From the NCBI RefSeq assembly GCF_013359815.1, contig NZ_JABMCF010000033.1:124001-188000 (forward strand): 64,000 bases of DNA, written 5' to 3'. The notes under the pieces were generated by a model. That model was given only the letters and a program-made list of their open reading frames with translations, ran no database searches and was not told where the DNA came from. Made by a program: the position numbers and the translations under genes. Shown in pieces: positions 42,528-51,800 of this stretch (the stretch's first letter is position 1; each line of letters opens with the position of its first letter). The DNA comes from Curtobacterium flaccumfaciens (GTDB lineage Bacteria > Actinomycetota > Actinomycetes > Actinomycetales > Microbacteriaceae).

Positions 42528-43301
42528 GTGCGCGCTGCTGTGGAGACCGTCCGGATCGACGGGTTGCCCGTGCGCCTGCACACCATGGCGGCGCGAGAGC
42601 CGGTCCGCGACGACACCGACCCCACCGTCGTGTTCGTCCACGGCATCGGGATGTCCCACCGGTCCTTCGCCCGGTCGCAGCGCGCCGTCGCCGCCGAGCA
42701 CCGCACGATCAGCGTCGACCTGCCGGGGTTCGGCTGGCTGCCCGCGGCCGGTCGGCGGCTGCCCATCGAGGAGCTCGGCGACGTGGTCGTGCGGGCGGTC
42801 CGCCACCTGGTCGACGGCGACCTGGTGCTCGTCGGGCAGTCGATGGGTGCCCAGGTCGTGGTCGAGTCCGCCCGGCGCCACCCGGAGACCGTCGCGGCGA
42901 TCGTGCTCGTCGGTCCGGTGATCAACGCGGAACGGCGGTCGCTCCCGCTGCAGGCACTCGACCTGGGCCGCGACGGGTTCGTCGAGGGGGTCCGGATGAA
43001 CGGCGTCCTGGTCACCGACTACCTGCGGAGCATGCGGCAGTACACGCGTGAGCTCGGGCCGATGCTCCGCTACCCGACCGAGCAGACGATCACCGAGGTG
43101 ACGCAGCCCGTCCTCGTCGTCCGCGGCGCCCAGGACCCGATCGCGCGGCACGACTGGTCGGCTCGGGTCGCGGCCGCTGCGCCGAACGGCACCTTCGTGG
43201 AACTGGCCGGCCCGCACCACGTGCAGGAACGGCAGCCGGACGCCTTCGCACGCCTCCTCGAGACGTTCCGCAGCGCCGAGCGCCTGGAGGGGCTGCGATG
43301 A
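42528..43301 (+). CDS. Alpha/beta hydrolase
   Basis: A 257-residue hydrolase of the alpha/beta fold. The oxyanion region is VVFVHGIGMSHRSF, the nucleophile elbow LVGQSMGAQVV (Ser near 105), the acid is probably in VVRGAQDPIARHDW and the base is the His in GPHHVQERQP. No signal peptide is present, so it should be cytoplasmic. The stop overlaps the start of a second hydrolase gene by 4 nt (ATGA), so the two act together or on related substrates. Confidence 0.88.
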   Translation: MRAAVETVRIDGLPVRLHTMAAREPVRDDTDPTVVFVHGIGMSHRSFARSQRAVAAEHRTISVDLPGFGWLPAAGRRLPIEELGDVVVRAVRHLVDGDLVLVGQSMGAQVVVESARRHPETVAAIVLVGPVINAERRSLPLQALDLGRDGFVEGVRMNGVLVTDYLRSMRQYTRELGPMLRYPTEQTITEVTQPVLVVRGAQDPIARHDWSARVAAAAPNGTFVELAGPHHVQERQPDAFARLLETFRSAERLEGLR

Positions 43302-44062
43302 CCCGGCCGACCACGTCGGGGACGGAGGCGGCGCGGACGGCGCGATCCGGGCCTCCAGGCCGTGTCCCGCTGGTGCGACGCGCGTGGTGGGCCGCACTCG
43401 ACTGGGGGTACGCCGCCAGGTGGCAGGTCAGGAGCCTCGGGCCGACCACCGCGGACGACTACCGGACCGGCGCCGGGCAGCCCGTCGTCGTGGTCCCCGG
43501 CGTCTACGAGACCTGGCACTTCATGCGGCCGCTGATGGACGCACTGCACGACCGGGGACACCCGGTGCACGTGCTGCCGGTCCTGCGGCACAACCTGCGA
43601 CCCGTGCCGGACTCGGCGCGCGAGGTGATCGCGACCCTGGAGGAACAGGACCTGCGGAACGTGCTCGTGCTCGCGCACAGCAAGGGCGGGCTCATCGGCA
43701 AGTACGCGATGACGCAGCTCGACCAGCACGAGCGGATCGACCGGATGGTCGCGGTGTCGACGCCCTTCGCGGGCTCGGTCTACGCGCGGCTCGCGCCGGT
43801 GCCGCACCTGCGGGCGTTCCGGGCGGCCGACCCGGTGCTGGCGGGGCTGGCGCGGGAACTCGACGCGAACGCGCGGATCACCTCGGTGTACGGGGTGTTC
43901 GACACGCTCATCCCCGAGGGGAGCGAGCTCCAGGGGGCGACGAACGTGCGGCTGCCGGTGGGTGGGCACTTCCGGATCCTCGGTGATGCGCGGACGCGGT
44001 CGGCGGTGCTGGCAGCGGCGGACCCGGGCGGGGGCGGCGGCTCTGGCGGTCTTTCGCGCTGA
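43298..44062 (+). CDS. PGAP1/lipase-like alpha/beta hydrolase
   Basis: A 254-residue hydrolase of the lipase/PGAP1 kind. The substrate side is VVVPGVYETWHFMRPLMDAL, the nucleophile elbow LVLAHSKGGLIGKYAM (AHSKGG) and later STPFAGSVYARLAP. The catalytic His is probably in PVGGHFRI. It is coupled to the preceding hydrolase. The last residues form a glycine-rich tail, and the final Ser-Arg and TGA stop are encoded by a 56-nt palindrome, suggesting that the C-terminus was reshaped by the repeat. Confidence 0.85.
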   Translation: MTRPTTSGTEAARTARSGPPGRVPLVRRAWWAALDWGYAARWQVRSLGPTTADDYRTGAGQPVVVVPGVYETWHFMRPLMDALHDRGHPVHVLPVLRHNLRPVPDSAREVIATLEEQDLRNVLVLAHSKGGLIGKYAMTQLDQHERIDRMVAVSTPFAGSVYARLAPVPHLRAFRAADPVLAGLARELDANARITSVYGVFDTLIPEGSELQGATNVRLPVGGHFRILGDARTRSAVLAAADPGGGGGSGGLSR

Positions 44063-44109
44063 CCGACACTTCGTGGGCGCGCGGCCGCGTGAGGTGTCGG
44101 CCAGCGCGA
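44054..44109. repeat. PAL56 palindrome copy B
   Basis: A 56-nt imperfect palindrome beginning TCGCGCTGACCGACAC, with outward extension TTTCGCG/CGCGAAA (44052-44111). Same length as 2319-2374. It supplies the stop codon of the preceding hydrolase gene. Confidence 0.8.
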
Positions 44110-44149
44110 AACGGCGCGGCGGCGGCAGCGAAGCGGCGCGGCAGCAGCG

Positions 44150-45163
44150 TCAGCGCGGGCGGTCGCCGACGCTCGCGCGCTCGACGATCCGGTGCGGCAC
44201 GACGACGGTCTCCGGCGCTGCCGCGCGGTCCGCGATCCGTCGGGTCAGCAGGTCGAGCGCCGCCGTCGCGAAGGCCCGACGGTCGAACGACACCGTGCTG
44301 AGCGACGGGATCGCGTACGCGGCCGCGTCGACGTCGTCGAACCCGATGACGCTGACCTGCTCGGGCACGCGGACGCCGCGGGCGGCGAGGACGTGCAGCA
44401 CCCCGAACGCGATCGAGTCGGTGAAGGCGAAGACGGCGTCGGGCAACGGGTGCTCGTCGAGCCAGGCCGCGAAGGTCGTCGCCGCGGAACTCGTGGTCCA
44501 CGACGGCAGCGGGACTCGGAGCGACGGGTCGGGCGTGATGCCGGCGGCGGCGAGCGCGGCGGTGTAGCCGCGTTCGCGGAGCTCGCTCGTCGCCGTCGCG
44601 GCGCCATCGGGTGACGCCCCGACGATCGCGATGCGCCGGTGCCCGTGGGCGATGAGGTGCTCGGTGACCTGCTCGGCGGCCGCGCGGCTGTCCACGTGCA
44701 CCTGGTCGACGTGCTCGGGCTCGACCTCGCCGATGACGACGGTCGGCGGCAGCCCCTCGGTCGAGGCCAGGACGCTCGCGCTGAGCGACACCGGGTTGAG
44801 GATGAGCCCGTCCACCAGGTGTGCCCGGGCACGGGAGACCAGTTCGCGTTCGCGGGCCGGGTCGTTGCCGGTCTGCTCGAGCTGCACGACCCAGCCGCGT
44901 TCGCGGGCGAGTTCCACGAAGGACTGCGCGAGTTCGGCGGAGTAGGCGCTGCCCATCTCCGGCAGCGTCAACGCGATGGCTCCGGAGCGGCCGTTGCGGA
45001 GCCCGCGGGCGGACAGGTTCGGCACGTAGTCGAGCTCGGCGACCGCCCGCTCGACGCGTTCGCGGGTCTCCGGGCGCACGACCACGCCGCCGTTGACGAC
45101 GTTGGAGACGGTCTTCGGGGACACCCCGGCGAGGGCGGCCACGTCCCGCACGGTTGCGCGCAT
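44150..45163 (-). CDS. LacI-family transcriptional regulator
   Basis: A 337-residue repressor. The LacI helix-turn-helix is at 3-25 (TVRDVAALAGVSPKTVSNVV), with the hinge YVPNLSARGLRNGRSG; the rest is a periplasmic-binding-like sugar domain (DGLILNPVSL, VIGFDDVDAAAYAIPSLSTV). It lies 27 nt after two Gfo/Idh/MocA dehydrogenase genes on the same strand, so it probably controls that sugar- or polyol-oxidising operon. The ligand is unknown. Confidence 0.93.
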   Translation of the reverse strand: MRATVRDVAALAGVSPKTVSNVVNGGVVVRPETRERVERAVAELDYVPNLSARGLRNGRSGAIALTLPEMGSAYSAELAQSFVELARERGWVVQLEQTGNDPARERELVSRARAHLVDGLILNPVSLSASVLASTEGLPPTVVIGEVEPEHVDQVHVDSRAAAEQVTEHLIAHGHRRIAIVGASPDGAATATSELRERGYTAALAAAGITPDPSLRVPLPSWTTSSAATTFAAWLDEHPLPDAVFAFTDSIAFGVLHVLAARGVRVPEQVSVIGFDDVDAAAYAIPSLSTVSFDRRAFATAALDLLTRRIADRAAAPETVVVPHRIVERASVGDRPR

Positions 45164-45190
45164 CGGGACGAGCGTAGCGCGGGGCGGTGC

Positions 45191-46219
45191 TCAGTCCGCG
45201 ACCTGCACCGGCACCGTCCTGCCCGTCCGCACCGACTCCTGCGCCGCCAGCACGATCGACAGCGTCCGGAGTCCGACCCCGACGTCCGGCTGCGGCTGCT
45301 CCCCGGACCGCACCGCCGCCAGGAACGTCCGGAGCATCGGCAGGTCGTGGTCGGGTCCGTACCGGAGCTCGATCGGCCGGCCCCCGACCGCCTCGAGCCC
45401 GCGAGCAGCCGCCCCGAAGAAGTCCACCGACACCGTGCCACCGGTCCCCGCGACGTCGAGCGTCAGCCCGCCCCACACCGGCGACGTGTCCGGTCGGCTC
45501 CACGAGCAGTCGATCGCCGCGATCGTGCCGTCGTCGTACGTGATGGTCACCAGGCCCGCGGTCTCGGCGTTCGCGCGGTCTGCGTGCAGCACCCGGTTGG
45601 CGACGGCGGTGACCGACACCGGCGCCGCTCCGGTCAGCCCGTCGATCAGGTCGGCGACGTGCACGACGTGGTCGACGAGGGCGCCACCTCCGCTCAGCCG
45701 GACGTCGGTGAACCAGTCCCGGGCGAGCGGCAGCATGCCGTTGTTCGCGCCCCGCACCGAGAACACCGTGCCGAGTGCGCCGGAGTCCCGCGTCGCGCGC
45801 AGCCGGTCGAACGCCGAGGCGAAGCGCACCGGGAACGCCATCAGGAGCAGCACCCCGGCGCGGTCCACCGCCTCGCGGATGGCGAGGCCGTCCTGCCACG
45901 AGGTCGCGAGCGGCTTCTCGCAGAGCACGTGTGCCCCCGCTGCCGCCGCGAGCTCGACGAACTCGCGGTGCCGCGCGTTCTCGCTCGTGACGATCACGGC
46001 GTCCGGGCCCCAGGCGAGCAGCTCGTCGACGGAGTCCGCGTACCCGGCGCCGAGCGCGCGTGCCAGTTCGGCTCCGCGCAGATCGCCGAGTTCCGTCCCC
46101 GTCGAGGTGCCGTCCGGATCCGTGCCGCGCACCTCGACATCCGGCATCGCCGCCAGGGCACCGAGGTAGCTGATGGCGTGCGTGTGGGCGAAGGAGAGCA
46201 CCCCGACCCGGAGCGTCAC
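45191..46219 (-). CDS. Gfo/Idh/MocA-family oxidoreductase
   Basis: A 342-residue NAD(P)-dependent dehydrogenase. The N-terminal Rossmann part begins LRVGVLSFAHTHAISYLGAL, the catalytic EKP motif is HVLCEKPLAT, and the C-terminal domain has GGGALVDHVVHVADLI. The nucleotide motif is atypical (SFAHTHA instead of GxGxxG), as in some family branches. The GTG start overlaps the previous dehydrogenase stop (GTGA). The substrate is presumably a sugar, inositol or derivative, judged from the family and the LacI neighbour. Confidence 0.9.
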   Translation of the reverse strand: MTLRVGVLSFAHTHAISYLGALAAMPDVEVRGTDPDGTSTGTELGDLRGAELARALGAGYADSVDELLAWGPDAVIVTSENARHREFVELAAAAGAHVLCEKPLATSWQDGLAIREAVDRAGVLLLMAFPVRFASAFDRLRATRDSGALGTVFSVRGANNGMLPLARDWFTDVRLSGGGALVDHVVHVADLIDGLTGAAPVSVTAVANRVLHADRANAETAGLVTITYDDGTIAAIDCSWSRPDTSPVWGGLTLDVAGTGGTVSVDFFGAAARGLEAVGGRPIELRYGPDHDLPMLRTFLAAVRSGEQPQPDVGVGLRTLSIVLAAQESVRTGRTVPVQVAD

Positions 46220-47238
46220 CGCGCGACCTCGACCGGCTGGCCGGACTCGATCGAGGCGATCGCCGCGTTCGCGATCCGCACCGCGGCGACGCCGTCGTCC
46301 ACGCTGACCCGGGGCGGTGCACCACCGTCGAACGCGGCGAGGAAGTCGGCGAGCTCCAGCGCGTACGGATCGTCCGCCGGGTCGACCGTCGGCAGGAAAC
46401 CGTCCACGGAAGCCGGTGCCGCCAGGTCGGTCCGGGTGTCCTCCTCGGCCCGGGACGAGTGCGACAAACTGCCGAGCGTCCCCGTCACCGAGTACTCCGT
46501 CGTGAAGGCGAGGTGCTGCGGCCCCCACAGCCCGGCGACGTGGCTGATCGCGCCCGACTCGTGCGTGAGCAGGACGTGCGCCGCCTCGACCGGCTCCGCC
46601 TCGGAACCCGCGCGGACGCTCACCGCCGACACCCGGGTCACCTCGCCCGCCACCCAGCGTGCGATGTCCAGGTCGTGGATCATCTGGTCCATCACGATCC
46701 CGCCCGACAGGGCTCGGTCACCGAACCAGGGGACGTGGGTGGGGAAGGCGCCGGACCGCGAGAACCGCAACACCGCCAGGTCGCCCAGGAGGCCCGTGGT
46801 CGCGGCCTCCTGCAGGCGCGCGTACGCGGGGAACCAGCGCACCACCTGGGCCGGGTAGAGCTGCACGCCTGCGTCCGCAGCGCGGGCCGCCAGGTCCGCC
46901 GCGTCCGCGTCGGTCCGGGCCAGGGGCTTCTCGGAGACGACGTCCTTGCCGGCCGCGATCGCCGCACGGACCACCTCGGCGTGGGCGTGCGTCGGGACCA
47001 CCACGTCGACGACGTCGACCACGGCGAGGAGCTCATCGAGGCTGTCGGCGACGGTGATCGTGCTGCCCTCGGCCCGGGCGGTGTCGGTGAAGGCGGCGAC
47101 GAGTTCGTGGGCGCCCTCGCGAGCGTGCACCACCACGTCGCCCAGGCGGAGCAGCCCGGGCAGGTGGGCGACGGAGATGCCGCCCGCGCCGACGAGCCCG
47201 ATGCGTTTGCGGGCGAGGGACTCCGACTGCGACGTCAT
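46216..47238 (-). CDS. Gfo/Idh/MocA-family oxidoreductase
   Basis: A 340-residue dehydrogenase with a standard Rossmann start RIGLVGAGGISVAHLPGLL (12-30), the catalytic motif VVSEKPLARTDAD, and C-terminal GGIVMDQMIHDLDIARWVAG with the family His/Asp. ATG 47238 is used. It is the first of the dehydrogenase-dehydrogenase-LacI set. The chloramphenicol acetyltransferase gene ends 40 nt upstream on the same strand, so read-through is possible. Confidence 0.92.
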   Translation of the reverse strand: MTSQSESLARKRIGLVGAGGISVAHLPGLLRLGDVVVHAREGAHELVAAFTDTARAEGSTITVADSLDELLAVVDVVDVVVPTHAHAEVVRAAIAAGKDVVSEKPLARTDADAADLAARAADAGVQLYPAQVVRWFPAYARLQEAATTGLLGDLAVLRFSRSGAFPTHVPWFGDRALSGGIVMDQMIHDLDIARWVAGEVTRVSAVSVRAGSEAEPVEAAHVLLTHESGAISHVAGLWGPQHLAFTTEYSVTGTLGSLSHSSRAEEDTRTDLAAPASVDGFLPTVDPADDPYALELADFLAAFDGGAPPRVSVDDGVAAVRIANAAIASIESGQPVEVAR

Positions 47239-47278
47239 GGGGTCAGCGTAGGAGATGCGGTGGGACGGCGGGGCAAGG

Positions 47279-47932
47279 TCAGCCGAGCCAGCCAGGGGCG
47301 GCGAAGAGCTCCTCGAGCTCGCGCAGCAGCCGGGTCGTGTGGAAGCCGTCGGCAGCCGCGTGGTTGACCTGCAGCGCCAGCGGTAGCAGCGTCCGGTCAC
47401 CGGCGGTCCGGTACCCGCCGAGCGTGATGATCGGCAGCAGGTGGTCCCAGCCGTCGCGCACCTGCAACGAGAAGCCGGTGAACGATGCTCCCGGCAGGGT
47501 CGAGACGTCGAACACGTTGCTGGGCCGGTCGTCCTGCGGGAACATCCGGGTGTCGTCGCGGTACTCCGTCATCGTCGACACCGCAGCGTCGTGGAAGGTG
47601 CCGAAGTCGTCGTCGTACGGCACGACGAGGGCGGAGAACGTCTCGGTGTCCGCGTGGAACACGGTGAACATCGGGTGGACACGGTCCCACACGGCGGGGG
47701 AGCCGTCGTCCAGCCGCTGCATCCGGAACTCGTCGTGCCGGTTCACCACGGTCGCGATCGCCCAGAGCTGCGACGCGTAGGTCCGACGGCCGGTCGCTCG
47801 GACGCGCTCGACGAAGGCGGTGACGTCGAGTTCGACGGTCACCTCGTACGCGCACGGCACCCGGTGCCGGTAGTGCTCGAAGTGCTCCCGGCGGGGCCAC
47901 TGGTCGACGTCGATCGCCCGGAGTTCGGTCAT
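47279..47932 (-). CDS. catA: Type A chloramphenicol acetyltransferase
   Basis: A 217-residue protein collinear with classical CAT: DVDQWPRREHFEHYRH at the start, YASQLWAIATVVNRHDEFRM, PMFTVFHADTETFS, the Ser150 region GASFTGFSL and the catalytic QVNHAAADGFH with His191 and Asp195. It would acetylate chloramphenicol with acetyl-CoA, forming a trimer in the cytoplasm. Base composition matches the chromosome, with no mobile element nearby, so it is more likely an intrinsic gene than a recent import. Some CAT-like proteins lack drug activity. Confidence 0.87.
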   Translation of the reverse strand: MTELRAIDVDQWPRREHFEHYRHRVPCAYEVTVELDVTAFVERVRATGRRTYASQLWAIATVVNRHDEFRMQRLDDGSPAVWDRVHPMFTVFHADTETFSALVVPYDDDFGTFHDAAVSTMTEYRDDTRMFPQDDRPSNVFDVSTLPGASFTGFSLQVRDGWDHLLPIITLGGYRTAGDRTLLPLALQVNHAAADGFHTTRLLRELEELFAAPGWLG

Positions 47933-47973
47933 GGCTCCACCCTCGTGCGGGATCGCTTCCCTACGGTGGAGCC

Positions 47974-48531
47974 ATGCCGACGCTCGAACGTGTTCCCGCC
48001 CTGGTCGCCACCGGATTCCTCGCGATCCCCGTCGCCGAAGCCCTCGTCGCGCTGCCGACCGAGGTCGTCATGAAGATCGAGGGCGCCCCGATCGACGCCG
48101 ACCTCGCCGACACCGCCGCGTTCTCGGAGGCGTACGGCTACCCGTTGGCCGGCGGCGCCAACTGCATCGTCGTCGCGGGCAAGCGCGGCGACGAGGTCCG
48201 CTACGCCGCCTGCGTCGTTCTCGCATCGACCAAGCTCGACGTCAACCGCGTCGTGAAGCAGCTGCTCGACGTCCGCAAGGCGAGCTTCGCCCCGATGGAC
48301 GAAGCGGTCGAGCTGACCGGCATGGAGTACGGCGGCATCACCCCCATCGGACTGCCGTCGTCGTGGCCGCTCTACATCGACGCGCGCGTGCTCGACGCTC
48401 CCGAGGTCGTCATCGGCGCCGGGCGCCGCGCCGCGAAGCTGTTCCTGCCCGGCGCAACACTCACCGCACTGCCGAACGTCACCGTGGTCGAGGGCCTGGC
48501 GACCGAACCGGTCAGTCCGACGGCCGGATGA
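47974..48531 (+). CDS. YbaK/ProX-like aminoacyl-tRNA deacylase domain protein
   Basis: A 185-residue protein of the YbaK/EbsC editing-domain family. Features are CIVVAGKRGDEVRYAACVV, the lysine/arginine-rich LDVNRVVKQLLDVRKASFAP and GMEYGGITPIGLPSSWPLYI, the GGxxP loop of the fold. It may hydrolyse mischarged tRNA. The divergent start is 41 nt from catA. Its 3' end overlaps the convergent VOC gene by 20 nt. Confidence 0.88.
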   Translation: MPTLERVPALVATGFLAIPVAEALVALPTEVVMKIEGAPIDADLADTAAFSEAYGYPLAGGANCIVVAGKRGDEVRYAACVVLASTKLDVNRVVKQLLDVRKASFAPMDEAVELTGMEYGGITPIGLPSSWPLYIDARVLDAPEVVIGAGRRAAKLFLPGATLTALPNVTVVEGLATEPVSPTAG

Positions 48532-48880
48532 GGCAGAACGGGTGCCCCGCGGGATCGAGGTAGACGCGGAACGTCTCCGTGCCCGACCCCGTGGCCGTCG
48601 CACCGATCGCGAGCACCGCGGCCTCGCCGTCGTCGAGGTCGTCGACCTTCACGTCGAAGTGGCTCTGCTGCGGGACCGTCTGCCCCGGCCAGTCCGGCGC
48701 CCGGTAGTCGTCGACCTGCTGGAACGCCAGGATCGGACGGTGGTCGGTGAACGGGAGGGCGAGCTCCGCCCAATCCTCGTCGAAGCCGACGATCTCCCCG
48801 CCGAGCAGCTCGGCGTAGAAGCGGGCGAGGGCGCGGGTGTCCGGGCAGTCCAGGACGACGACGTCGAGTGTGCCGATCAT
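48512..48880 (-). CDS. VOC (glyoxalase/dioxygenase) family protein
   Basis: A 122-residue protein with the paired beta-alpha-beta-beta-beta modules of the vicinal oxygen chelate fold: LDVVVLDCPDTRALARFYAE at the start, GGEIVGFDEDW, QQSHFDVKVDDLDD and the closing FRVYLDPAGHPFCLIRP typical of this glyoxalase-like group. ATG 48880 is used; a GTG three codons upstream is possible. It shares 20 nt with the convergent YbaK gene and sits 19 nt downstream of... the hrpA gene end lies on the same strand at 48900, which belongs to the next gene downstream in coordinates. Substrate unknown. Confidence 0.87.
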   Translation of the reverse strand: MIGTLDVVVLDCPDTRALARFYAELLGGEIVGFDEDWAELALPFTDHRPILAFQQVDDYRAPDWPGQTVPQQSHFDVKVDDLDDGEAAVLAIGATATGSGTETFRVYLDPAGHPFCLIRPSD

Positions 48881-48899
48881 GGCCGACACGGTAGACCCA

Positions 48900-51800
48900 T
48901 CAGCGTGCGGCGGTCAGGGCCTTCGTGATCCGCTGCAACGAGACGGTCTCGGCGGTCCCGAGTTCCTGCGCGAACAGGCTGAGCCGGAACTCCTCGAGCA
49001 TCCACCGAGCGTGCACGAGCTCCGGGTGCGCCCCGACCGCGGGTGGGAAGGTGCCGCCCGCATCGGTGTAGCGGTCGGTCGCCACGGTGACCTCGCGCAT
49101 CCAGGTCGCGTCGCGTCCGGGGTTCTGCAGCAGCTTCTGCACGCGCGCCTCGATGCCCTGCAGGTACACGCGGATGCGTCGCAGCCGGTCGAGCCCCGCG
49201 ACGGAGACGAACCCGGGGAACACCAGGCGCTCCATCTGCTGCCGCATGTCGCTGAGGGCGGCGAGCAGCGACATCGAGTTCGCCTGCTTGAGTGCCCGTT
49301 CGGCGGAGCGCTGCGCGGCCAGGACCGCCGCGACCTCGGACACGGCGGTGAACATCGTGTCGACGACGGTGGCTGACACCGCATCGCGGACCGAATCGAA
49401 CTCGGCCTTCGTGAAGACCAGGCCGTCCGGATGGGCCCGACGGATGCCGGCGTCGACCACGGCGGCCAGGACGTCGTCGAACAGCGCGGCGGTCGACGGG
49501 TAGGGGCTGGCGGCGAGCGCGAGCTTCTCCTGCGCGGTCAGGTGCGACTGGATGTACGACACGGGCGACGGCACCGCGTGCATCACCAGACGGCGGACCC
49601 CGGCAGGCATCCGGACGCCGCGGTCGGACGGGGTGGCGAGCAACTGCACGCCGACGGTCGCCTTCGGACCGGTGCCTTCCTCCACCAGGGACGGGTACGC
49701 GCGGATGACGCCGCCGGCCTGCTTGGTGTCGAGGGTCTGCGGGAGGTCCTGGTCGGGCCAGGCCGTGAGTCCGGACTGTTCCAGCGGACGACCGGCACCG
49801 GCGGACGCGACGCGAGCCGCGCCTCCTGTCCGTCCCGCGCCCTTCGCCGTGGCGGAGGCGACGCTCTGCTGGGTCCGGTCCTTCAGTTTGGTCTGCAGGG
49901 CCGACAGGTCCTTGCCGGTCTCGACCCGGCGACCACGCTCGTCGACCACGGCCCACGTCGGCAGCAGGTGCGCGGGGACGCGGGACAGGTCGAAGTCGGA
50001 CTCGGAGACCGGCACGTAGGTCATGCGCTGGATCGCCTTGGCGAGGGTGGCGCGGAACGACTCCGTCGGCTCGGTCGGGGCGTCGTCGGGCAGCTCGGCG
50101 ACGATCTTCTCGGCCCAGTCGGCAGCGGGCACGACGTTCTTGCGGATCTGCTTCGGCAGCGACTTGATGAGCGCGGTGACGAGTTCCTTGCGGAGGCCGC
50201 GCACCTGCCAGTCGAAGCCCTCTTCACGCATCCGCGGCAGGAGCGCGAGGGGGACCTGCACGCTGACCCCGTCGTCCTGTGCGCCGGGCTCGAAGCGGTA
50301 CTGGATGGCGAGACGCTGGTCGCCGCTCCGCCACTGAGTCGGGTACTCGACGTCGTCCTCGGCGGCCTCGGCCGCTGATTCGTCCAGCAGGTCGGACCGG
50401 CGCATCGTGAGCAGGTCCGGCTGCTCGCGGCGAGTGGTCCGCCACCACCCCTCGAAGTCGCGGGTCGTGGCGACGTCGGCCGGGATTCGGGCGTCGTAGA
50501 ACTCGTAGACGTTCTCGTCGTCGAGCAGGATGTCCCGGCGGCGGGTGCGTTCCTCGAGCTGCTCGAGTTCCTTGCGGAGCTTCCGGTTGGCGCGGTCGAA
50601 GGCCTGCTGCGATTCCCACTCGCCCTCGACCAGGGCGTGCCGGATGAAGAGCTCGCGGGAGTGTTCCGGGTCGATCCGCGAGTACTGCACGCGTCGGCGC
50701 TGCACGATCGGGACACCGAACAGGGTCACCCGCTCGTAGGCGACGACCGCGCCCTGCTTCTTCTCCCAGTGCGGCTCGCCGTAGGTGCGCTTGAGCAGGT
50801 CACCGGCGAGTGGCTCCACCCAGGCGGGGTCGATCCGGCCGACGGTCCGGGCGAACAGCCGGCTGGTCTCGACGAGCTCGGCGGCCATCACGGCGTCGGG
50901 CTGCTTCTTCGCGAGCACGCTGCCCGGGAACACCACGAACCGGGTGTTCCGTGAGCCGAGGTAGTCGCGCTTCTCGCGGTCCCGCAGCCCGATCTGGCTG
51001 AGGAGTCCGGCGAGCAGTGCGCGGTGCACGGCGTCACCGTCGTCGGAGCGGGACTGCCCGACTCGGACGTCGACCTGCTTCGCGGCACGGGAGAGCTGCC
51101 GGTACAGGTCCTGCCACTCGCGGATGCGCAGGTAGTTCAGGAACTCGGCCTTGCACAGTCGGCGGAACGCGCTCGACGAGAGTTCCTCCTGCTGGTCCTC
51201 GATGTGGTTCCAGAGGTTCAGCAGGGTCAGGAAGTCGCTCGTCGGGTCGGCGAAGCGGGCGTGCAGCTGGTCGGCGTGCGCACGCTTCTCGAGGGGGCGC
51301 TCGCGGGGGTCCTGGATGCTCAGGGCGCTGACGATCGCGATGACCTCGCGTCCGACGCCCTGCCGTCCGGCCTCGAGCACCATCCGACCGAGCCGGGGAT
51401 CGATCGGCAGCCGGGTCAGCTGTCGCCCGGACTTCGTGATGCGGCCGTCCTGGTCGACGGCACGGAGCTCGCGGAGCAGGTCGAGGCCGTCCTTCACGCC
51501 CCGGCTGTCCGGCGGCTGCAGGAACGGGAACGACTCGATGTCCCCGAAGCCGAGCGAGATCATCTGCAGGATCACCGCGGCGAGGTTCGTGCGGAGGATC
51601 TCGGGGTCGGTGTACTCGGGGCGTCGGCCGAAGTCGTCCTCGGAGTAGAGCCGGATCGCGATGCCGGCACTGGTGCGGCCCGCTCGACCGGAGCGCTGGC
51701 TGGCGCTGGCCTGCGAGATCGCCTCGATCGGCAGGCGCTGCACCTTGGCCCGCGGGGAGTACCGCGAGATGCGCGCCGTCCCGGTGTCGATCACGTACTT

